DNA of 64,000 nt from Lantana camara (GCA_037501455.1 CM074864.1:24608001-24672000); one strand, 5' to 3'; shown: positions 23,068-37,121, numbered from the stretch's first letter. A program made the numbers and translations. The notes: generated by a model not told the origin, from the letters alone.

Positions 23068-25496
23068 TGTAACATCCCGCTTGTCCGGCTGTGCAGGTAC
23101 GCTGTTACGAGAGTGCTACGTGTGCTTTTAAATTATTTAGTTATGTAATTATATGTTTATTAAATTATTTACGTGCTTATTTGAATATTTATATGAATTA
23201 TTTGATTTAGTTTTTAATGTGAACTTGAACGTTTTGCCCCTATTTGCCTCGTTTTTAATCCGTTTGAACCCGTTTGCGATTCTAATTTTTGTGATTATGT
23301 GATATGCGTGAATTATATGTATTATGAATGTGTTTATATGTTCGTTGCAGGTTTTTGGGTTCATTTGATATGGTTTTCGAACCGTTTTATTTGTTAGGGA
23401 CATGAGGGCCTAACTCGTTTTAGCGTACCTTGTGTTCCGAAAGGCGTAACTTGAGTTCGGGAATTCGGAATTGAATTCCGGAGGTGGCGTTGGACACATA
23501 ACAAAGATTGGAAGCTTTAGAACTTAGCCTCATATTTTTCTAAGTCCCTTTAAACCCTCGAACTTTGCCCGAACCAAGCCCCGAGTGACAGATTTGTCAC
23601 CCCCTCCGTTTTGCTTATATCCGACCCGTTTCTTAACCAAATCGACCCATTTTTTAACCCATTTAACCATCTTTTAACCCTTTATCTCTCTCTCCATTCC
23701 TAATTTCGGACAAGTCCTAGGAGAAAGCAAGAAAGAAGCTGAAACCGAGACCTCAAGAAGAAAGGAAGAGAAAGAGCAGTCACTATTCACCAAGAGGGAT
23801 TTTGAGCTCGTTCGACCTCCGTTCTTCGTCAAATTCAAAAGGTAAGTTCAGAATTTGAACCTCCATCCCCTTGTATTTCTTTTAATCTTGATTTTGTCCA
23901 TTGTCATCCATGTTTGAGTATGTTTTGGGGCTGCTATATGAATAGTTAGGTCATATGCCCTTTTTGGAAGAATTCATCCCATACTTGCTTTATTTCTTAA
24001 ATTGATGCATGACATATGAGCTAAATAACTTCTTTATTTCATTCCTAATCTTTAATTTCGTGCCACTTGTGTATAATTTGATCCACCATTGTTAAATTTT
24101 TTAAAAATTTGAAGTTTGAAATGTAATAATTTGAGCTGCACTTTGATCCTTGTTGCTGCGTGGTTTAGGAGCTGATTTGGTGTGGTTTTCTTCATGTTTT
24201 TGATCAGAGTTATGTGTATATATGAGTGATATGTGTTGTCTTGCTTTTCCCCTCTTTCTTCCCCTATTTTTCAGCTCTAAACGAAGCATCACAGCAGCCC
24301 AGCATAGCAGCGAACGTACGACGTGAAGAAGTGGTTCGAACAGTCGTTCATGTTCAGCTGTAACTTCTGTATAGCTGAACGGCCATTCAATTTTTAAGGA
24401 GAAGGGGACTGAACGACTGTTTAGTCCCCCATGCAGGCCAAGGAGCTACTGCAACGTAGATCCGTTCCGAAGCCGTGCACATGATCTTTTGCTTCATTTC
24501 TTGAACCTATGTATTGTTAGTGTTGTGTTTATGATTTTATTTGTTTTCTTCCAACTTGGAGAGATTCGCCCAACCTCGAGAGATCGAGGGGAAGATGGGT
24601 TTCTTGAGTCGGCAGTAACACGTCGATGGAGAGGGTAGGATCCCCCGACTCAAAATTTATGATGAGAGAACCGGGGTTAAGGGAGCGTTTCCTCATCCCC
24701 AAACGGAGAACGTGGGATCGATTCTGATTTTAGTTTTCTATTTGATTTTGATTATGGATATGAAGTAGGTTGGTTGGAAACTCGTACTCGCCGAGATAGT
24801 GTGATTTTGATTCTGAATATGGTTCGTGAAACGGGAGTGGACTTCTAACTTCTAAAATTGGTTGATTTGGACTTCGGCCTTAAACCTCTTTCCTTATATG
24901 TATTATCACGGGCTAAAATATTTTAGATTGCAAAAACCACGTCCCGGTTCATGAACTCTTTAATTTTGAATATGCTGTGCTCTTACGTATACGTATGTGT
25001 GCGTGTACTAACCCCTTTACCAGTCCTTAGGACTAACCCCTCTTCGTTGTTTTTTTTCCCCCTTGTTTCTTTGAGTTGCAGGTGCTCATTTAAGGTCATG
25101 CTAGGCGGCGGTCGTCTTTCGAGTCTTGAGTTTTATAGTGAGTCTCATGCATTTTATTTAGTTTATTTTACACTTTTAAACTTTTGAACGTATGTATATG
25201 GTTTAAATTTGATTTTGAGAATACTTGTATAATTTATTTGGTCCGGGATGGGCATAATATGTATATCTTGTTTAAATTCTGAGCATATATATCTGTATGT
25301 TTGAATCCTCGTGCTTTCGTGTTGGATATTCTTTTTTATTGCGAACTTTGTATTAGGGTGTAGATAGCCTAGCCTAGGAGGGATTTTATTTGTCTCCCAT
25401 TTGCTGTAGCTTGGTACGTGTGTGGAGTTCCCATTTCATTACACGTGTTGGGCTATGGTGTGGGGGATGCAGTGCTCTGTGCTCCGGGGTGCCACA
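23068..25496 (+). mobile_element. S1, solo LTR inserted in the B 3' LTR, 2429 bp
   Basis: It starts TGTAACATCCCGCTTGTCC and ends ...CTCCGGGGTGCCACA. The flanks CAGTG (23063-23067) and CCGTG (25497-25501) match 4 of 5, a probable decayed target duplication, and B sequence resumes on both sides. Donor 1 is a consensus AAAAG-GTAAGTT (intron from 23842) and acceptor 2 is GAGTTGCAG-GTGC near 25075. The stretch holding acceptor 1 and exon 2 is missing after about 24545, which explains the shorter length. A palindrome cluster lies at 24338-24429. Confidence 0.82.
24338..24429. repeat. Palindrome cluster in S1 (CTGAACGACTGTTTAG type)
   Basis: GAACAGTCGTTC (24338-24349), GCTGAACGGCCATTCAAT (from 24374) and a 26-base unit at 24404-24429 with outer arms GGGGACT/AGTCCCC. 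The arms resemble those in LTR-K (60369-60467), unlike the other clusters. Confidence 0.75.
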
Positions 25497-27124
25497 CCGT
25501 GCGTCTATGTGGTTCATCCCTGAGTCTAAGTTCTGTATTTTTGTCTTCAGTTTGTTCAGGTGCACCCGGGGTGGTGTTTTGTTAGCCGTGTTGATTTCGG
25601 GGTGGATCAATCATCTCGTTCTCTATTCCGTTGGTGTAAGGTGAGGTTAGGTTATAGTTAAACCTTATGAAATGTGCTCGTTTTCTAAGTATAATTAAAT
25701 ATGTGCGAACTATGTAAGATTATGAATTTGCTAAGACTTTACAAGTACGACACGCTATGTACGATCCTATGTATGCTTGTTCTGATTCGGTATGATTAGT
25801 AATGTTTGCAACATTAACTATGTTTCAAACCGTGTGCCTCTTCTGAGCCTAGTGCTACAAGCTATGGATATCTTATGGATTTGACACGGAGAGGTATGTA
25901 AAGCATAGTGGTTGCAAGGTAAGGTATGTTATGTAAGTTATGATACGTTAAGTTCTGTAGCGGGTTATGTTATGCTCTGATATGGTATGTTTTGGTATGA
26001 TGGGCCCCGGAGACTGTGGGTTAGGAATCCTGGGCGGCATCGGGCCGTCGGGCTCGGCCTAGACATAGTCTCCAAGTTTGATAGGACTAACACGGAACTT
26101 GCTAGGAGGTTTGATAGGGGGATGGGAACCTGAGGGTTTGAATGTTCTTGCTCCCCTCGTTTGTATGGATGGTTAAGGTCGCACAACCCTTCCATCACCG
26201 GAGAAGGAGGTATGTTTGATATGTCTATTTTGTTTTGATATATATGATATGTTATGATTCGTATGAGGAGCCCAAGATGGGATTTGTTACTCGTATCCAC
26301 CGAGTTTTGCACGTATGCTCTATTAAGTTCGTGAAAAGGGGATAGACTAATAATTAAGTTAAAATATGGATCTTTTGGAAGTATAAGTTAAGATATGAAA
26401 TGTTTTCATATGATAAGGTATGTTTGGAAATGTTCGATACGTATGAGTTTGTTAAGTTATGTATTGTTCCGTTTTGGTAAGAATCCCTATATGTATGTAT
26501 CACGGGCAAAGTTTGGTATGCAAGAACTACCCTTGAGTTCACGAATCGTGTGACTTGAATGTGCTTTGCTCTCTATATATATATGTAATGTGTGTGGGTA
26601 GCCCCTCACTCAGTCCTTGTAATTGACCCCTCTCCCCTTTTGTTTTTAGTGTGCAGGTGTTGCTTGGAGGTCGATCTAGGCGGTGTGTCGAGTCCTTGGA
26701 GTCTGTCATGTCTTTTGTTTTGCTGGGGTCTGTTGCATTTCATATGATTCAAAGTTTGTACAAGTATGTTAGTATGTTATGAAAGCATTGTTAGTTTATG
26801 TAATATGATTTTGGGATAGGCTTCTAGGGACAAATTTAAACCCCGTTTGCATTTATGATTATTGTTAATTTCGGGATTAGGTATCTATGCTAGTTGAACC
26901 CCGTCACCTGTTCCTTGAGCTTTATTATTTGAATGAATGTTTAGCTTCTGCATACGCTTCTGCTTTGTGGTTTGTTTTGTTACAGTGTATACGTCCCGCC
27001 TAGCTTAGGTGTATCTGTCAGTCTCTCGTTCACCTCTGCTTGGTTCATGTATGGGTTTCCCATCTCGTATGTGGATTAGGCTTAGGTGCGGGGGATGTGG
27101 TGACCCACTATGCTGGGTGCTACA

Positions 27125-28022
27125 ATTCCTCTACGGTTGATACATGAACTGACTGACCACTCCTACTGCATACGCAACGTCTGCCTATGGTGTGGGATAA
27201 ATAAATCAATTTTTCCACCAATCGCTGATATCTCCCTTTATCTGCTGGTTCTCTATCTTCTATCCTGAGCTTGTGATTAACTTGTATCGGGGTGTTTATG
27301 AGTTTGCAGTAAACCATCCTGACCTCAGCCAGCAAATCCATAATGTACTTCGACTGAGAGATAAAAATTCTCTTTTTGACTGGGGAATCTCTATGCCCAG
27401 AAAATAGTTCATCCAGCCCAGTTCTTTCATTTTAAAGTCCCTGAACAGACTCTACCTAAGTCTCTCCATTTCGTCAGTATCACTCCTAGTGATAATCATG
27501 TCATCCACATAAATGATCAAACATGTGATCAAATTTCCCCTACTTTTCAGAAACAAAGTATGATCAAAGTTACTTTGTATGTATCCATACTACCGTATCA
27601 CTACTGTGAATCTTCTGAACCAAGCATATGGAGATCGGTTGTGTTCGGAAAGGGCTTGTAAGGGCCTGCACACTTCATGATTTCTAAAATTAGCGGTAAA
27701 CCCTAGTGGAGCTTCCATATACACCTCTTCTATTAGATCTCCATGTAGAAAGGCATTCTTCACGTCAAACTGGTGAAGAGGCCAATCTTCGCTTGCTGCT
27801 ATCGATAACAGAACCCGGACTGTGCCTATTTTTGCTACTGGGAAGATAGTTTCTAAATAATCAACCCCCATATGTATGATTGTACCCCGTGGTAACCAAT
27901 CTAGCCTTGTACTTTTCAACCGTACTATCTGATTTTTGTTTAATGGTAAAAACCCACCGATACCCTACTAGTTTCTTCCCGTGGGGTTGTTTACATTTCT
28001 CCCACGTACTATTTTTTATTAG
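27125..28022 (-). pseudogene. pol: Ty1/copia reverse transcriptase part of a pol pseudogene
   Basis: Read on the minus strand this holds, in order, KNSTWEKCKQPHGKKLVGYR and WVFTIKQKSDSTVEKYKARL; GVDYLETIFPVAKIGTVRVL; WPLHQFDVKNAFLHGDLIEE; the catalytic box YVDDMII (YVDD at 27500-27511); and LINTPIQVNHKL...KGRYQRLVEKLIYLSHT. This is the Ty1/copia RT order. Frameshifts separate the blocks. It ends abruptly at the right end of B, whose insertion removed the RNase H side. The upstream part of the gene continues at 34439, across LTR-G. Confidence 0.92.
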
Positions 28023-29179
28023 TGTAGTACCCCGAGAGGTGGGCACCACATCCCCCGCACTAGAGTCCAACACGTGTAACGAAATGGAACTCTGCACACA
28101 TGTCAAACTATAGCGAACGCGTAACAAATCAAAAACTTTCCTAAGCTAGGTGGACTTGACCCTCAAATCAAAGATCCCATAAGAATAAGAAGTAGCGGAA
28201 GCGATTTAAACACAAGTCATAACAAAATAGCAACATATATAACATAGACATCGGAGTCATGTCATAACATATTTACATAATTACATGCCCATCTCGGGCC
28301 GAAAAATAATAAGTATCTAGCATGAGTATTCATAAACATATCCGAGAGTATCATAAATACATATGAAGCTAAGATATATGCATGAGACTAGAGCTATCCA
28401 CAAGTGAGACGACTAGACCACTTGCCGCTTAGCTTAAGACTCCAAAAGAAGTACCTGAAACTCAAAAGAAGGGGAAAAGAAGAACATCAACGAGGGTTAG
28501 TCCTAATGACTAGTGAAGAGCTAACACAAACACCCATATATGTATAGAGCAAAGCATTTAACAAAACAAGAGGTAATCCATGAACCGAGAATGGTTTTTA
28601 CAGTCTAAAACATTACCCGTGATACTAGATATTATACTTAAAAGAAGTTAAAGGCCGGAGGCCAAAACAACCAATTTTAAGTGTTTAAGAATCCATTCTC
28701 ATTTCATAGACTCAAGACATGACAAGAACTAGGCGAGTACGAGTTATCTCCAAACTTCTCAAGACAAGACAAAAACCAAAACAAGAACAAGTACAACCAA
28801 GCACCAAGTGTAAAAGAGAGACACGTTCCCTCAATTCCCAAGTCAAGTACTTGCTGAGATGGGGGCCAATTACTCCTACCGCCCCTTCGACAGTGATAGC
28901 CGCCGGCTCAAGAGAACTCACTGTCCTCTCGACCTCCCGAGGTTGAGTGAATCCTCTCAAATGGAAATATGCACAGGAGGTGTGTCCGGTGACCCCACGG
29001 CCGTCCCGGATGCTCCTTACCCATATTCCCGAGGCCCAAACAAGTCAAGAACAAGTTCAAGTACAAGTAGTCTATCTTTTAAGACAATTTCTCGCTACAA
29101 GTTCAAAAATACCAAAAGCTTTTCAAAACAAAGCAAAACATAGCATATATACGTATAAAAGAGTTTTCCAAAGTCTTTC

Positions 29180-32100
29180 TGAAGCACCCCGGAGCGAAGG
29201 GCACCACACCCCCCGTACCATAGCCCTACACATGTAACGAAATGGGAACTCCGCACACGCATCAAGCCATGGCGAACGGGTGACAAACAAAAATACACAA
29301 CCTAGCTAGGCGGTCTAGACCCTAATACAGAGCGCGTAATAAACAAATTCACGGAAGCGATAAATTTCAAATCATAGTTATGCTAGCAATTATCATATTA
29401 TCTCCATCATAAGTAATTTACACAATTCGTTTGTAAAATAATTATGCAAACTTATCCCAGGCCAAAATCTAAGTATCAATTTATACATATTCCAAGATTA
29501 ACAAAATGCGTAAAATAACCGAAATATAATACATGTGACTCGAGCTATCCTTAGACATCGACACAAGGACAACCGCCAAGCTTAAACCTCCAAAAGTACC
29601 TGCAACTAAAACAAAAAGGGGAAAAAGAGAAACAAAAACGAGGGTCAGTCCTAAAGACTGGTGAGGGGCTAACACACGTACCCATATATACATATAGAGC
29701 ATAACATTTATCAATTCGAAAGGAATCCATGAACCGGGGATGGTTTTTGCAAGCTAAAATATTTCTCGTGATAATAAATATATAACTTAAAAGAAGTTAA
29801 GGGCCAAAGGCCAAAACAACCAATTTTAAGTAATTTAGAGTCCATTCCCATTTCATAGATTTAAATATAATCACACAAACTCGGCGAGTATGAGTTCTCT
29901 ATCCAAACTCCTTTCATAATCAAAGACATAATTCATAATCAAAACATAAATTATAATCCAACCTACTCCGGGTGATAGAAGGGTAGCAAGCCCTAGCTAT
30001 CGATCATAAATCACACGAGACAAGGCTTAGTCACGTCCTTGAAACCTTCGACGGTGGCTCCCGCCTGCTAAAGAGAAACGCCCTTCCTCAACCTCCTAAG
30101 GTCGAGTGAGACTCTCAAATGGAAAGTGTTGATGGGGGAGCTCGGCACCCCACGGTCGACCCGAGATGCCATACCGCTCTTCGGGGCCAATCGTAATTAA
30201 AAAATCATAATTTTCATAAACTTCTCTTTCAAAGTTCAAAGCTCGCTACACACTCACACATAATCAAGGCTTTTCGAAAAGAAGGGCAAAATATATCTTA
30301 TATACATTTAAGAGCCTTTTCAAAGTCTTATACAAAATGGGATGAGCCCTCAAAGTACATATCATACACATATCTATCATATAGTATACATATTCGCATG
30401 CGGGCTTCAAAACACATAGGGTTGTAGGTCATATTATCTAAAAAGAAGAAAACCTCACCTTTCCAACTTAGCGGAGCAAAAGGATATAAAACGATTGCAA
30501 ACGGATGCTTACGGGACCTCCTCGTTACCAACTGGACCAAACTCTGAACAAATGAGACAACAAAGGACAATCTTAGACTCAACATGTACCATATCGACGC
30601 TCGGCAAATGTATATGATGCATAGTGCATATGAAACGCCACACTTAAGGCACATGCGTTCATATTTCACGTATTTTATATGAAACGGTTCTATAAATGCA
30701 ATACTATAAAGATAATATATAACTTAATATGTTAACATATCATATAAGTCATACAAAGAGCAAAAGATTAGCATATTAAAGGAATAAATGAAATACAAGT
30801 TCATTCATGCATATTAGAAAGCACTTAGGTCACATAAGAGAAAGCGGGAGCATAAATCAAATATGAGCATCTAAAATCAATCATAAATTCACATTATAGA
30901 ATGTACCACATATTACAACGTGTTATCTATGCACGTATATAATAAAAAGTTGCAAGAAGAGATCATACGAGGCAAGGAATTAAAGTATAAGTTCATAATG
31001 CACATAACAAAGCATATAATGCATATCTTGTCATATAATGCATACAAAAGCAACAAAATCACATAATAAATCATATAACACATAATTCATCAAGTATATA
31101 ATGTATAAGAAGTGAAAAAGGAGAAAGAAGTTCACGAAAAATGCAAACGAAGCGAAAACAACACATCACACAAGTGCAAGTCGAAACTGGGACAATTGCG
31201 ACCAAAAATTACCTAAAAATGGTCGCGGTCGCGACCAAGGTCGAGGCAAGAGGAAAAAGTGGTCGCGACTAGTTAACTGGTCGCGATCGCGGCCACGACC
31301 ACTGGCGGCAGCATTTCGAAACTTGAAAGAACAGGCTCAAAACCACCTAAAACTCTTCCAAATTCATGCTAACATGTAGAGGTAAGTTAGGAATACATAA
31401 CACATGCATAAAACCTTCAAAATTCAAGGCAAAGAAACATGTATTCTTCAAATAAGAGCATGAAAGAAGGACCAAATTTATATTCATGAAAATATCTCCA
31501 AGTTCTTGAAATGAAACCTCAAAATTCCTAAACCATCATGTAATCTAAGTTCATAGAAGTGATAATAGACGTCTTAGGTTTATATAAGATGCATCAAATC
31601 CTAAGAAATTGCAAGAAACCATACAAATTCATCAAAAGAGTCCAAACCCTCACTATTCATCAAACTATCAATAACTCATTCAAATCTCCATTGAATTCAG
31701 AAAATAAGGAGAAGTTTTAGAATACACTCATGCGCTTACCTTTCAAATATGGAGTCATTTGGTGAAGTATTGAGCTCTAAAGATGAATTTGGAATAGTGC
31801 TATTCTCTCTTCTCTTGGGATTTCGGGTTCAGCAGCAAAACACTTTTTTTTCTTCTTTTTTCTGTGTTTTAGACAAAATGGGAGAATAATGGCTGATATA
31901 GAATTAGTTAATGAGAATTTGGGGCTAAGATCACTCAATTTGGTCAACAATTGCACAAGTTATGGCTAAAAGAGTACAAAGGGGTCCAAATTGCACGTGA
32001 GGCTCGGTTCGGACGAAATTTGAGGGTTCAAACAGGCTTAGAAAATTACAAATTTGGATTCCTTAGTTTCTTTTCTTCTTTACAAGTCTGATGCTTCTTC

Positions 32101-32521
32101 CGGAATTCGAATTCGAATTCTCGAGATCAAGTTATGGCGCCCGGAACCCAAGGTGCGCTAAACTAGTTAGGCCCTCGAGTCCCTCACAAATCCCGTCTCT
32201 ACAAAACGAGCCAAGAACCCAAATAAAACAAACTCTAAAACACATAACGGGCATGCAAACACGTTCCTAACTCACGTATGTCACACATACTAAGATTTCA
32301 CAAAAATCGGAATTAAATCCGGACATGTAGAAAGCAAATTCCGAGGCATGTAGTCATAAACGTAAAAACTCAAGTTATAAGTTAAACAAATAATTACAAT
32401 TAATTTCAGATAATCACATATTCAATAAAATAACACATATTTGCATAATTAAATAATTTAAAAGCGCAATTAACACTCTCGTTACAACGTACCTGAACGG
32501 TCGGACGAGCGGGATGTTACA
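29180..32521 (-). mobile_element. F, solo LTR nested in G, 3342 bp
   Basis: A perfect target duplication CTTTC lies at 29175-29179 and 32522-32526. The left edge is TGAAGCACCCCGGAGCG (TGT mutated to TGA) and the right edge ...GCGGGATGTTACA. Minus-strand leader features are all consensus: donor 1 GAAAG-GTAAGC (intron from 31739), acceptor 1 CATTTGTTCAG (30544), exon 2 at 30459-30543 (85 bp), donor 2 GTGAGG (30458), acceptor 2 TTAGTTGCAG (29600). Predicted introns are 1196 and 859 bp. No coding sequence. Confidence 0.92.
31221..31302. repeat. Palindrome cluster in F (GGTCGCGACC type)
   Basis: GGTCGCGGTCGCGACC (31221-31236) is followed by GTGGTCGCGACTAGTT, CTGGTCGCGATCGCGG and CCACGACCAC in 31259-31302. 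All share GGTCGCG/CGCGACC arms, unlike those of any other LTR here. Confidence 0.75.
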
Positions 32522-33030
32522 CTTTCACAAGCGGGACAAGCCGTCAAAGTACATATCATACACGTATTTATCATATAGTATATATACTTCACATGCGGGC
32601 TTCAAAAAATATAGGGTTTTAGGTCTAGATAACTAAAAGAAACAAAACCTTACCTTATAAAATCAAAGCTGGAACAAAAGAGAGCAAAGAACACCCAAGG
32701 GGCAACCTCGTCGTCCACGGGAGGGTCCGCTGAACAAAACAAAAAATGATCGACACTCTTAGACTCCATTTGAACCAATTAGATGCTCGACAAATACGTA
32801 TGAATGTAAATGATGCATATGAAATGAAATGAGGTAGCATGTTGAGCATAGGACTTCAAGGTTCAAATACGACATCGAAATCATTCTATAAGATTAAAGC
32901 ATAAGCCGTAACACATAGTATAACAAGTTAAAAATACATACAAGTCATAAACGGGGTGGGAAAAGGCAACGAAAAGGTAACAAAAATCCACGAAACAACA
33001 AAAGAAACTCCCTAATGGCTACCCCTATTG

Positions 33031-33232
33031 TGACACGGCCGTGTCGCAAATGCTTCATAGATGGACACGGCCGTCTCCGATTTTCATAAAACAAAATTTA
33101 GACTCCGAAGTTACAACAAGACCGTGTCAAAACACTTTATACCAGGACATGACAGTGTAATTTCAGCCATAAATCGAGAGCACAACACAGCCGTGTCCAT
33201 TTTAGTTCAAATCTTGACACGACCGTGTCAAA
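33031..33232. repeat. Palindrome cluster in G (GACACGGCCGTGTC type)
   Basis: GACACGGCCGTGTC (33032-33045) is a perfect 14-base palindrome. Related units are TGGACACGGCCGTCTCC (33062-33078), GACCGTGTCAA (around 33119), ACACAGCCGTGT (33186) and TTGACACGACCGTGTCAAA (33214-33232). Confidence 0.85.
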
Positions 33233-34438
33233 CTTCTTCTTCTAAAAAAAAAAATACAGCAAGCTGCGAATTTACAGGAAAAAACAAGGTAGCTTCAGGG
33301 AAAGCATTAAGGTAGCAAACAAGACATGAAACATACTCCAAAATAGCATCAAATACTCACCCAAACTTGAGCATAACAACTGGTAATGAAAAGGAAAGAA
33401 AAAGATCACATATAAGTATCTTACTTTAAGTAATTCAAGGTTTATCAATGGCATAACATTAAATACACAACTAGTATGAAATATAATGTAATTAATGAAG
33501 TTAGGAAGTTCAAATACTCAAGAATCATGCCTCAATCAGCTCCAAACTCATGCAAACACAAAGATTCAATATATAAAATAAAAACCTTACTATTCAACAA
33601 TTGATCCAAAACCTATCCAAAACTCCATGAAAATCTGTCAAATAGATCTTAAAAGAAGCACAAGGATAAGAAGAACACAACCATATTCTTACCTCTTAGA
33701 TTCGTGAAGAGATGATCAATTTATGGGCTCAAAAGGGTGCAAGGTGAATAGTATAGATTCTTCTTCCTTTTCTCTCTCAGTTTGCAACACTCTTTTTCTC
33801 TTCTCTTGCTTGGGGACGAAATGAGGGGGTAGGGTAGGTGTTATTGGGATTAACCATGGTTAATTAGGCTCAAGTTTCAAGTCATTTGGTTAAGTATAGA
33901 GTAAATGGTGCCTATTTTAGTCAAGGGTGGCAGTTTTGCATGAGGGGCTCGATTTTATGAAGGTTCGAGGGTTCAAATAGGCTTAGAAAAATACAAGGCT
34001 TATTCCATTGGCTCCAAATCATCGAAACGAGTCCAATGTTGGTGACAGAATTCGAATCGAATTCCCAAGGTGCATAAAAATGTTTTAGACCCTTTTCGGG
34101 TCCTCTCCAAACAAATGAACCAAAATATGAACAAACGAACTTGAAATCATAAAACGATCATCCTAACATGTTCATAACATATATATCTTATATATAGCAA
34201 GTTGGCACAAAAATTGGAATAAAAAATGAGCACATATAGGACAAATACCAAGGTAACGAGCATAATTTTAAAATTTCCAAATTTAAAATATATTCAAATA
34301 ATTCAAATAATTCAAATAAATCAATAATAACAATTAAACATTAAAATAAACATATAATCACATAAAGTAATTAATTAAAAATGCAAGTAAAGTACTCCTG
34401 ACATCATACCTCTACGGCCGAAGAATCGGGGCGTTACA

Positions 34439-35591
34439 ATTCGGGCATCCATGTCTATTTTCATGGCCTTCCACCATTCTACATTCTCCATTGCCTCTTT
34501 AACTGTTCTCAAGATCTCCTCTCTGTAGAGACCCCCAGTAAAAGTTTTTGTCATTTCTGACGTGCTCTCCCTGACCATATTCCCCACTGGATATCTAGAG
34601 GATCGAGACATCGATCAGATGAGTAACTATTTGGAGGTACCCCCAAGTTACTCCTTTATGGCAGTGTGTACCTGCGACTTACTACATCATCAGAGATGGG
34701 ATTAACCGTATCTGCAATACTATCCTCACTATCATTATTCGAACAGAAAAATGAGGGTTTTCAGATCGGGGGTGGTACTGAGCTCGTTAATGGTTTGTGT
34801 TGGTGTAGGAGACTCTACAATAATGGTTGGTGCCAATGTCAGAGACTCTACAAAACTCAGGTCACTTAGCCAACATAGGGAATCACTAGTACTCTCCCCC
34901 TGAACACTAGGTTGGGTAAGGTAGTAATACTCAGTTTCAAGAAGTCACAATCCATTATAACATGAATACGATACTTGACAAGATTATAACACCTATATCC
35001 ATTTTGGCGTGTGGCATACCCGAGAAAGACACATTTAAGGGCACACGTCAAGTTTACTCCAGCCAGTTTTAGGAACATGAGCAAACACCGAGCAACCAAA
35101 TATTTTGGGTGATAGGGTGAGTGCCGAAGGGATAGTAGTCTGAGTTTGGACAACATATAGAGGGGATTTGAGGTTCACCAATTTTATGTGTATCCGATTT
35201 GTGAGATAGGTGGCTGTAGCAATAGCTTTGGGCCAAAAATTGGGAGGTACATGGGATTCTGTCATTATGACAAGGATTATCTTTAGGAGTGTTCGATTTT
35301 TTCGTTCTGAAACTCCATTTTGTTGCGGGTGTTTGGGCAGGTAGTTTGGTGTATAAGGCAAGTTGTTGACAAAAATCATTCGTTTTCCGGTTAACATATT
35401 CCTTTCCATTATCAGATTGGAGCATACGGAATGTATGATTAAACTAGGTTTGTACCATATGGAAAAAGGAAACAAATGTATCATATACTTCAGATTTATG
35501 CCGGAGAAAGTAAACCCAAGTCATGTGAGAGAAATCATTGATAAATGACATAAAATACTGATATTGGTTTTTATTAAAAATGGGGGAAGGA
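34439..35591 (-). pseudogene. pol: Ty1/copia integrase and start of RT, pol pseudogene continued
   Basis: From right to left on the minus strand: INDFSHMTWVYFLRHKSEVY with the first catalytic Asp, LQSDNGKEYVN with the second, and HPQQNGVSERKNRTLL with the Glu. Then come FWPKAIATATYLTNR, SPKIFGCSVFAHVPK and LKCVFLGYATRQNGYRCYN, and finally the RT lead-in MENVEWWKAMKIDMDAR, which joins across LTR-G to KNSTWEKCKQ at 28010. This is the copia integrase-RT order. There is a frameshift near 35365 and others downstream, so it is dead. The N-terminal side is cut by LTR-H at 35592 and not found on the far side. Confidence 0.9.
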
Positions 35592-37121
35592 TTTAGCACC
35601 CTGCATGTGGGACACCACATCCCCCGCACTAAGACTTAAACCTGAATACGAAATGAGAAGTCCGTACCCAAGTCCAAGTCATAGCGAACGGGAGACCAAC
35701 ACACCCACTAGGCTAGGTAGAGCTAGAATAAACTCAGAGTGCATGGAAAGAAACAAACAACAACCACAACAACATAATATCGGATGCAATTGACATCAAA
35801 CATTCAACTAAGAGTCAAGTGATCAAGTATATATAAGATACAAAGCCATAATCAAAAGTAATAGTAATAGAATAAGTGTATGAAACCAAAATGCATCCTA
35901 GCTTGATCTTACAACCAAGTGTGACTCAATTAACACACTTCCCCCCCTAGATCGAGATTAAAAGAACCTACAGCTGAAAAATAAAGAGAGGGGTCGGTAC
36001 ACTGACTGAGTGAGGGGCTAATGCACACCACACTATACATAATAGAGCAAATCATGTAACAAAGGAAGGAATCATGAGCCGGGAATAGATTTTGCACACC
36101 AAAGCATTTTCAAAAGAAAAACAATACGTGTACATATTCAAAACATTTCACAAATAATATCCCCGTTTCAAAATTCCAAGGCATCTCAAACATAATGCTC
36201 GAGTGAGTAACGAGCTTCAACCTTACTTCTCATAAATAACATAAAAATCGAAATCATAATGTAACAATCCCCAAACTCCGAGATAGAGGGGCTACGTAAT
36301 CCCTAACTATCTACAAGAAACATAACCTCGAGGGGTAGCTATCCCACAACGACTCTTCCTCGGCTTTTATACCTAAGGCATCGAGGACCACGCCTTCCCA
36401 ACTCTTACGGGTCGTGCGTGACACTTCGGATGGAGACTGTGCATAAGAGTGATGAACCCGATGGTCTAATACCGTCCCGGGTGTCCTTACCCATATTCTC
36501 CGGGGCCCAAACATACGAAACAAAGCATCAATATGCCAATCTTTCATGGCTTAACTCGCTAGCCAATCTTTTATGGCTTAACTCACTAACATAGCTTAAC
36601 ATAATAAAAGGTTTCAAAACTCAAGCTTACATATGCCCATATACATAGTTTCAAAATCCGAAGGGGTTCGTAAAGTCATAAGATACAATACATAACACAT
36701 ATTTAACTATAGTCGCATGCGGGCTAGAAATATGAGCACATAGGGGTTATAGGTCGCTTAACTAAATAAAAAAGTTCCTAAACCTCACCTTTTGCGCAAG
36801 ATCAAAAGATAAGTGCATGCCACAACCTAGGTCTCCGGCTCAACACCATCAACTGGAAGCTCCTCCATGACAAACAAACACAAAACCCAAGGCTTAGAAA
36901 TAGATACAAGACAATGCAAATGAATGTAATGAAATGGCATAAGGGAGAAATTAGGCTCTTATGTTCATAATTCACGTTTACACCTTGAAATAAATATCAT
37001 AAAATTAAAATAAACGTCATAACACATTATATTACAAGTTATTAACATGCTAGGATCATATTTGGGGTGGGAGAAATTAAATACATTACATAACAATGCA
37101 AGAAAAATCACAAATCTCACA

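Larger units (their letters stand above)
12514..27124 (+). mobile_element. Element B 3' LTR, split by R1 and S1
   Basis: The LTR starts TGTGACACCTCATC after the polypurine tract and ends ...GTGCTGGGTGCTACA. Its own sequence is 12514-13548, 22452-23067 and 25497-27124 (about 3.28 kb). It contains a purine-rich leader (GAGAGAGAGGAGGAGAAGAAG, 12985), a palindrome cluster (13379-13507), acceptor 1 TTTTTGTCTTCAG (to 25550), exon 2 (25551-25640), donor GTGAGGTTAGG and acceptor TAGTGTGCAG near 26655. Donor 1 reads AAG-ATAAGC (GT to AT). The right flank continues into copia pol; ATTCC (27125-27129) would be its target duplication. Confidence 0.85.
28023..34438 (-). mobile_element. G, solo LTR inserted in copia pol, itself split by F
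   Basis: The left edge TGTAGTACCCCGAGAGG and right edge ...CGGGGCGTTACA bound the element. ATTAG (28018-28022) and ATTCG (34439-34443) match 4 of 5 as target duplication. Copia RT sequence stops at one side and resumes at the other in the same codon region. Own sequence is 28023-29179 plus 32527-34438 (3069 bp). Minus-strand leader features: donor 1 AAGAG-GTAAGA (33692), acceptor 1 TTTTGTTCAG (32730), exon 2 at 32654-32729 (76 bp), donor 2 GTAAGG (32653). Confidence 0.85.

Noticed and set aside
28023..34438. G plus F as one LTR element with an internal region
   Set aside because: F has its own perfect duplication CTTTC and a complete LTR structure, and G is continuous once F is removed; no primer site or polypurine tract is present.
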